NCBI GenBank assembly: GCA_965215035.1
Contig: OZ244040.1
Span: 2,728,001 to 2,792,000 of the forward strand
Reading direction: 5' to 3'
Source of the DNA: Azophilus sp965215035
GTDB lineage: Bacteria; Pseudomonadota; Gammaproteobacteria; Pseudomonadales; Azotimanducaceae
Length of the DNA: 64,000 nucleotides
The position numbers and the translations under genes were made by a program. Every line of letters begins with the position of its first letter. Position 1 is the first letter of the stretch. Below the pieces are notes generated by a model. The model was not told the DNA's origin and ran no database searches. It saw only the letters and a list, made by a program, of their open reading frames with translations. Shown one piece after another: positions 59,607 through 64,000 of the stretch.

Positions 59607-59732
59607 CATGTCTTGCATCTTGGCGGTGATGTCGTGGGGCTGTGTCTGGGCTCGCCGGAGAGGCCCATCGTGCTGTGCTGCGACGAGAAGACGCAGGTCC
59701 AGGCGTTGGAACGCTCGCAACCGGGCCTGCCG
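59607..59732 (+). pseudogene. Fragment of an IS630-family transposase
   Basis: About 42 codons read VLHLGGDVVGLCLGSPERP then IVLCCDEKTQVQALERSQPG. This is the segment around the first catalytic Asp of IS630 transposases, D-x-V-G-L-Y-L-x-P-P-x-x-x-x-V-L-C-V-D-E-K-x-Q-I-Q-A-L-x-R-T-Q-P in relatives. Nothing else of the gene is recognisable on either side. It marks an old insertion and deletion next to the toxin-antitoxin pair. Confidence 0.75.
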
Positions 59733-59937
59733 AACTCCGGCTGCCCGTGTTGTAATCGATGAGGCGCAACGCCAAGCTCTTGTTTGTCGGGGGTAAAATC
59801 GACCATTCGAAATACACCCAAAAATGGGCAGTGGCTCAGTTTGAAATTTGCTAAATTGGGGAACAGTGCTATGGTGGTTTGTAGCGCCGCATCGGGGCGG
59901 TACCCGAAGTTATCTGGTTCAGACTCATTTTCTCATC

Positions 59938-60109
59938 GGAAAACCCTCAAACCAACTCGCCAAGATGATAGTAGACATCGCTACCGGCCAAGTTGAGGAG
60001 GAGTCCGCGTCCGGTTCGGCCATTGGCGGCAGGGTGCGGGCAGCTTCGATGAGTCTTGGGCGTCGCGTTGAGGTTACCAAGCGCACAGCCACCGCTCGTT
60101 GGCAGAACG
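59938..60109 (+). pseudogene. Remnant of a small basic KGG/histone-like protein gene
   Basis: The frame reads GKPSNQLAKMIVDIATGQVE followed by GGRVRAASMSLGRRVEVTKR and TATARWQN. This matches a small protein family (about 70-90 residues) whose members have a K-x-I-V-D-I-A-T-G-E start and a G-G-K-A-R-A-A-x-L-T-P-E-x-R-x-E-I-A-x-K-A-A-x-A-R-W end. The central G-R-K-G-G segment is shortened and no proper start codon precedes it, so it is probably decayed. Function of the family is uncertain. Confidence 0.5.
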
Positions 60110-60130
60110 GTTTTGGTACACTGAAAAAGG

Positions 60131-60186
60131 GACACCCCGACACCCCGACACCCCGACACCCCGACACCCCGACACCCCGACACCCC
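60131..60186 (+). repeat. Perfect tandem repeat, seven copies of GACACCCC
   Basis: Seven exact 8-bp units, preceded by AAAAAGG and followed by GAATT. The unit is not a multiple of three. The shared GGGACACCC start resembles the transcribed-strand unit of the selA-selB array. Confidence 0.95.
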
Positions 60187-60240
60187 GAATTAAGTAGCGA
60201 CATTGCCCGGTTCGCGCTGACGAGCAGCGCGAACCGGGCA

Positions 60241-60460
60241 AACCAGACCATCTGGACTGGGGACAACCTCGCCATCATGCGGTGGATGACTTCGGAGTCC
60301 GTAGATCTCATTTGCCTCGGTCCGCCGTCCAACTCCAAAGCCAACGGGGAACATCTACCTGCACCGCGACCAGGCCGCGAGCCTCTACCTGAAGTGGTTC
60401 ACGGACAGCATCTTTGCAACCTTTCCGAAGAACCAAGGCCACCTCGACCTTCTGGACACT
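60241..60460 (+). pseudogene. Remnant of a type III-like DNA methyltransferase gene
   Basis: One frame reads NQTIWTGDNLAIMRWMTSES then VDLICLGPPSNSKANGE. This is the start of an N6-adenine/type III Mod-like methylase, with the catalytic D-P-P-(F/Y) motif IV changed to G-P-P-S. At about 60350 homology jumps to another frame, which reads NIYLHRDQAASLYLKWFTDS (S-I-Y-L-H-C-D-P-T-A-S-H-Y-L-K in relatives). The region between, normally 30 or more residues, is deleted. The second frame runs without a stop into the XRE gene. The enzyme cannot be functional. Confidence 0.75.
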
Positions 60461-60475
60461 GACAGCCGGGCAGCC

Positions 60476-61384
60476 ATGGGGGGAAACGAGAAAGAGATAA
60501 GTGGCGAAATCTCCCAACGCCTTAAATCCATCCGGAAGTGCCGGCATCTGAGCTGCGCAGCTCTCGCGTTGGAGTGTGGGCGCAAGATTTCGGAACGGCA
60601 GATTCACCGAATCGAGTCGGGAGAGACCAAGACCCCTCGACAGAACACGCTGAGGGTGTTGGCCGATGGTCTGCGAGTCGAGGTCGGGGAACTTACCGGT
60701 GACAGACCCTTTCCCGAGCACGTTCGATCCGAATCTAAACTGATGGAGGTCGAGGACTCCTTTTCCATCGGCGGAAAGTTTCGGCCGGAGCTGCGGCTCG
60801 CCTTCGACCTGATCCGCCACCGATACGGCTGGGAAGAGCAGCGCATCATTGCGCTAGCACCACTCATGTTCGCGCTGCTCGTCGAGCGATGTATCGGGTG
60901 GCAGAGGCAGAGACTCGCAAATCTGGAAACTCTGTTAGATCGCTTTGACAAACAGGTCTCCAGCCGCCTCAAGGCGACGATCAGCAGCGACGACGCCTTG
61001 AAGGATATTTCTATCGGGGAGGACGAGCTGCTTCCCGAACACTTCTACCGTACGTTCGGCGAGTACTTGGGCACGCTGGCGAAGGAGGTTCCCGACGGGG
61101 TTGCCGAGCCGATGGTCACGGAGTTGTGGGGTGGTCCTCAAGGGCGCATCTGTAGAAAGTATCTCGACCGCCTAACGGGCGGCTCGAAGCTCGCTCGATG
61201 GACTCTGGAGTACGGTGATGCACGTCTGGATGATATTCCAGAAGAGCTCCTCTCTGTAGAAGCGACGGGCGAACGGGTTAGGTGGCTCGAAAGCCATCTG
61301 AGCGAAGAGGCAAAGGCCATGCTGCGGGAGAGGAGCAACCGGAACCTTCCGATCGGGGAGAGATCGATCGAGCGATGGAATTGA
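60476..61384 (+). CDS. XRE-family helix-turn-helix regulator with a large C-terminal domain
   Basis: 302 residues. The N-terminal Cro/C1-type domain (residues about 8-65) reads EISQRLKSIRKCRHLSCAALALECG and ISERQIHRIESGETKTPRQNTLRVLADGL (in part), with the usual R-x-I-E-x-G and L-x-x-L-A-x-x-L pattern. Residues about 90-300 form an uncharacterised, mostly helical domain containing RHRYGWEEQRIIALAPLMFAL and LVERCIGWQRQRLANLETLL. Such proteins often regulate nearby mobile or defence genes. The ATG at 60476 is the first in frame after the methylase remnant; an upstream fusion start cannot be excluded. Confidence 0.75.
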   Translation: MGGNEKEISGEISQRLKSIRKCRHLSCAALALECGRKISERQIHRIESGETKTPRQNTLRVLADGLRVEVGELTGDRPFPEHVRSESKLMEVEDSFSIGGKFRPELRLAFDLIRHRYGWEEQRIIALAPLMFALLVERCIGWQRQRLANLETLLDRFDKQVSSRLKATISSDDALKDISIGEDELLPEHFYRTFGEYLGTLAKEVPDGVAEPMVTELWGGPQGRICRKYLDRLTGGSKLARWTLEYGDARLDDIPEELLSVEATGERVRWLESHLSEEAKAMLRERSNRNLPIGERSIERWN

Positions 61385-61529
61385 GGCGATGATTGAAGAA
61401 GGAAGAGATGGAGGCGATGACCGACCAAGCCGTGAGTGTCTGCGAGCATGCGAGACGGAAGCATCTGGAACGTCCGGGGTGCCGGTGCCAAGCGACATGG
61501 TGCCCAGCAATGAGCTGGTTGGGGAATCT

Positions 61530-61943
61530 AAGCAGTACGGGGTTGCGCTGCGTGTTCTGTGCCAACCCTCGATAGCGTACTCTCGCGTAACCGAAGTAGC
61601 GTTTGACGTACACGAAAGGATGCTCCACCTTCGCCAGCACTGACGCCCTGCGCCTCTCCGGCCTCGTCTAACTGTCGGTATCCGCCGGGCTTCATTGCGA
61701 CCTCTCAGTGGCCTCAGCATCCCAGTTCTCCTCGTGCCCGCCAGCATTCCGGCTGCCGGTGTCTCTATTGCCGGCTCCTCGCCCCCTTACAGCAGCGTGT
61801 TCTCCGGCCTTCGGATGAAAGTGATCGATGCGCACCTCTAGCCGATCCCAAGGAATCAGCCCGTCCATCTTCCCGGGGAATACCTCGCGCCGCGTCCAGA
61901 GCTTCTTCGAGCCGTGTTCTAACTCCGCGAAGCTCAGCCGCTC
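61530..61943 (-). pseudogene. IS5-family transposase remnant (ends kept, catalytic centre deleted)
   Basis: The right part (61943 to about 61773) encodes the IS5 N-terminus: ERLSFAELEHGSKKLWTRRE, MDGLIPWDRLEVRIDHFHPKAG. The left part (61640 to about 61530), in another frame, encodes the C-terminus: VLAKVEHPFVYVKRYFGYAR and VRYRGLAQNTQR, equal to the A-K-V-E-H-P-F-x-x-x-K and K-V-R-Y-R-G-L-A-K-N-T of the family. The DDE core between them, about 200 codons, is missing, so this is a dead element. Confidence 0.85.
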
Positions 61944-62334
61944 CGTCGCCTGCCCACCATGACACAACCAGCTTGTTGATTGTTGAAGAATTGACTTGTT
62001 CAGACCTTCCTTAGTGATCTTGCTCTGCACAGTCTTCGACCAGATCATTGCGTTTCCGCGCCGTTTTCACGAGGGCGGGAACCCATGGGGCTTTTTTCTG
62101 AACACGGATGCGGCGTGGCGAATTCTGCCGAACTTGGGCAAGCTGTCGGAACCCTTATCCAGATAGTGGCCTGACTGGTGGCCAATGTCTAAGAATGTCG
62201 GTAGTCAACCGCACAGCCGATTACCAATGTCTCAAAGTGTCTATTGATCGCTACGGATGAAGCTCCATAGCATTTGCATACTGCGTGAAACCCTAGAAAG
62301 ACAGACCGAACGGTCACGAAAGGAGGATTGGAAA
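61944..62334. other. Intergenic stretch, no gene supported
   Basis: About 390 bp between the IS5 remnant and the YaaW-family gene. No conserved ORF or strong hairpin is visible. The ribosome-binding site AAAGGAGG of the next gene is at its right end (about 62320). Confidence 0.45.
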
Positions 62335-63096
62335 ATGGCATACCGTAGCGACCCTGATCTTGATTTCCTGAGAGATGTACCGAGCTCCAGCTCCGGTCTC
62401 GATCTACTGGTCGAGACCCTAATCACGGACAAGGATGGAGATCCGCGTCTGACCGAAGAACTGACTATGAACGACAGATATAAGGAATTCAGCCCGGATC
62501 ATCATGCCTACTGGGATCTGATAGCTGCCGAAATACAGTGCTTTGGTGCTAATACGCTGGCGACTCTCTTCAGAGGTGGGGAAGGCGTGTTGTACAAGGA
62601 GGTGTTGACCGACGTCTGTGACAAGATCAAGGTGAACTACAACAAGAATGCAAAAGTCGAGACCATCGAGCTCGGTCTTATGATGAAGGTCCTCGCAGAC
62701 GCGACGCAGGAAATGAGTTCTGCGGAGTTGAAAGCGGTATGTGACGAACTCGGTATCAGTCCAACGCGCTACACTTCCGAGGCATTCACCATTGCGTTGC
62801 AGGTGGCGATCAAGCGTGGAGGCTTCCTCTCCTACCAGATAGCCGTTATCGTGGCCAATGCCGTCTTAAAGGCCACAATCGGTCGTGGTTTGTCTGTCGC
62901 GTTAAACGCTACTCTTACCCGCTCAATGTCGATCTTTGCCGGACCGATTGGCTGGGTCCTGTCGGGCCTCTGGCTGCTGGTCGATATCGCGGGGCCGGCG
63001 TATCGCATCACCATTCCGGCCGCGATAGTGGTTGCCTATCTTCGCTTGGAGAATCTGCAACGAGTAATGCAAGAAGAAGGAACAAAGGAAAAATAA
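62335..63096 (+). CDS. yaaW: YaaW-family (UPF0174/DUF3944) protein
   Basis: 253 residues from the ATG at 62335, which has a perfect AAAGGAGG upstream. It matches E. coli YaaW along its length: SDPDLDFLRDVP at the start, LITDKDGDPRLTEELTMND, WDLIAAEIQCFGANTLATLFRG, YKEVLTDVCDKIKV, and near the end a glycine/hydrophobic stretch FAGPIGWVLSGLWLLVD with AYRITIPAAIVVAYLRL. The second half has several hydrophobic segments (about residues 150-230) and could insert in a membrane. YaaW function is unknown; relatives have been linked to antiviral or ubiquitin-like bacterial systems only by context. Codon use is less GC-rich than the flanks, which suggests recent acquisition. The frame ends at a TAA in an A-rich run, after which a coiled-coil tail continues in other frames. 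Confidence 0.85.
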   Translation: MAYRSDPDLDFLRDVPSSSSGLDLLVETLITDKDGDPRLTEELTMNDRYKEFSPDHHAYWDLIAAEIQCFGANTLATLFRGGEGVLYKEVLTDVCDKIKVNYNKNAKVETIELGLMMKVLADATQEMSSAELKAVCDELGISPTRYTSEAFTIALQVAIKRGGFLSYQIAVIVANAVLKATIGRGLSVALNATLTRSMSIFAGPIGWVLSGLWLLVDIAGPAYRITIPAAIVVAYLRLENLQRVMQEEGTKEK

Positions 63097-63204
63097 AGAA
63101 GATGATCTAAAGAAGAAGGAAGAGGAGCTGAGTAAAAGGGAAGAGGAACTGAAAAAAAGGAAGAGGAACTAAAAAGGAAGACGATGTGTGCGGACGGCAC
63201 CTAG
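63088..63204 (+). pseudogene. Heptad-repeat tail of the YaaW-family protein, split by two A-run frameshifts
   Basis: After the run AAAAAT at 63090-63095 a minus-one shift gives NKEDDLKKKEEELSKREEEL. A second minus-one shift at the seven-A run at 63150-63156 continues KKKEEELKRKT. Joined, this is an uninterrupted coiled coil with leucine every seventh residue, encoded by about 21-bp repeats. Both shifts correspond to one A missing from a homopolymer. It may be a decayed tail, a sequence error, or a slippage-controlled extension. Confidence 0.6.
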
Positions 63205-63480
63205 AATACCACCACGAACGCGCCCATGGGCGCCCAGAATGCAACGCTGACCCTGCAAACCAACGGCAGTGCGCTGACCGGCAAAATGAGCGGCCCCCAG
63301 GGTGAAATCGAGATCAAGGACGGCAACGTGGACGGCGACTCGCTATCCTGGAAAGCCGACATCACAATCCCCATGCCCATGACACTGGAATTCAGCGCCA
63401 CGTTGGACGGCGACAACATCGCCGGCAACGTGAAGCTCGGCGCCTTCGGCAACGCCTCCTTCAACGGTACGCGTACCTAG
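63184..63480 (+). pseudogene. Small beta-rich domain (lipocalin-like) interrupted by an amber codon
   Basis: From an ATG at 63184 the frame reads MCADGT, TAG, NTTTNAPMGAQNATLTLQT and on to TLDGDNIAGNVKLGAFGN, ending FNGTRT. Relatives of this about 90-residue domain have G-T-W followed by a T-P-M-G-x-Q segment, so TAG at 63202-63204 replaces an expected TGG. Translation could also begin at the ATG at 63226, giving an 84-residue truncated form. This frame is the same as the last frame of the coiled-coil tail, so the two may once have been one protein. Function of the domain is unknown. Confidence 0.6.
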
Positions 63481-63542
63481 CCCGAGTTCGACAACTCAGC
63501 GTTTTTTGCTCGTAGCTTGTTGACTCCCACTTTTTTGGTTAA

Positions 63543-63720
63543 AAGTCAGCACTGCGGCCGCGGCCAACGCGTCGATGCAGAAGACGCTGTCCATCGTGTT
63601 CGACAGGCGCCACGACAAGGGCGTGGCGTCTGGCCTAGTCCATCACGGCAACCAAGTGGAAAAAGTTCTAGGAAACAGGAATGCAGGTGATGTCGGTGCA
63701 TCACACCTAGCCAGGTTAGC
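63543..63720 (-). pseudogene. Remnant of an IS3-family OrfB transposase (integrase core)
   Basis: On the minus strand one frame reads, with stops, CTDITCIPVS, stop, NFFHLVAVMD, stop, ARRHALV, and the next frame continues WRLSNTMDSVFCIDALAAAA. This is the IS3 core around the first catalytic Asp (W-C-T-D-I-T-Y-I-P, then L-V-A-V-M-D-W, then W-R-L-S-N-T-M-D). At least two stops fall at tryptophan positions and one frameshift is present, so the element is dead. Confidence 0.78.
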
Positions 63721-64000
63721 CGCAGTGGCCGCCGCGCTCGATCATCGGGGCCCGTTCCGACCGTCTCAACGCGCCAACCCACAAAAAAACCTGATCGACG
63801 GTCAACCCCCTGATCTCTTCGCGTGCACGTCCCGGACTGTCGCCTCACGCTCCCCGCAGCACCTCGACGCGGGGCCCAAAAACAACTCGTCCAAGCCCCC
63901 CACCGCCCGACGCCCCCACGCACATACCTGATTCGGGTGAACCTCGTACCATACGGCTATCGCCTATGCGGAGGGGGGGCGAGTAGTTAAAGGGTGATGT
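63721..64000. other. Unassigned end of the window
   Basis: No domain recognised in any frame. A short T-G-rich stretch may be further IS3 sequence (minus-strand RGLTVDQ near 63800). Confidence 0.35.

Noticed and set aside
60131..60186. CRISPR-like array
   Set aside because: Units are 8 bp, contiguous and without spacers, so this is a simple tandem repeat.
63202..63204. TAG read as pyrrolysine or another recoded residue
   Set aside because: No pyl genes or supporting context are visible, and the surrounding region is full of decayed genes; a Trp-to-stop mutation is simpler.

Overview
The window is GC-rich bacterial chromosome, most likely from a free-living or host-associated gammaproteobacterium. 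The evidence is the gene order sdhCD-sdhA-sdhB-sucA-sucB-lpdA-sucC-sucD with gltA nearby, followed by htpG, a DUF4892 gene and prmB; a selA-selB-selC selenocysteine block; and three TonB-dependent receptors among many exported hydrolases. The exact lineage cannot be read from the sequence.

Layout. 1-20 kb is an accessory region: two CocE-type hydrolases (one broken), two serine beta-lactamase-fold hydrolases, an S9 peptidase, an Asp-box (sialidase-like) lipoprotein, a TonB receptor, an iron alcohol dehydrogenase, an M19-type dipeptidase with an altered metal site, a MazEF pair whose promoter carries a perfect palindrome, a lone VapC, and several gene stumps (acyl-CoA synthetase, GST, esterase, S9 peptidase). 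20.4-30.8 kb holds two TonB receptors and a probable aromatic or terpenoid catabolic block: a membrane-anchored intradiol dioxygenase, an acyl-CoA dehydrogenase, an FAD monooxygenase and a carboxymuconolactone-decarboxylase/nitroreductase fusion, with a divergent TetR gene. An identical 20-bp sequence lies in front of both the dioxygenase and the tetR/receptor promoters, which ties the two transcription units into one probable regulon. 30.9-34.5 kb is selC-selB-selA on the minus strand, with a tandem repeat between selA and selB and a tRNA-Sec whose acceptor/T 3' strand is one base shorter than that of E. coli.

34.9-57.1 kb is core metabolism: a beta-hydroxyacid dehydrogenase, gltA, an agmatinase-family gene, a GlcD-like FAD oxidase, then the succinate dehydrogenase, 2-oxoglutarate dehydrogenase and succinyl-CoA synthetase genes, all co-directional. 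SdhC and SdhD are joined in one reading frame, apparently through a one-base insertion near the end of sdhC. Several leaders here carry repeated or hairpin-forming sequence (sdhCD, the sdhA-sdhB gap, sucC, the FAD oxidase, gltA).

57.1-64 kb is a plastic region: an intact ISL3-family insertion with an 8-bp target duplication, a FitAB/VapBC-type toxin pair with its operator, remnants of IS630, IS5 and IS3 elements and of a DNA methyltransferase, an XRE regulator, and a YaaW-family gene whose heptad-repeat tail is interrupted by two apparent deletions in A-runs and runs into a small beta-rich domain broken by an amber codon. All assignments were made by reading the sequence; no database search was run.
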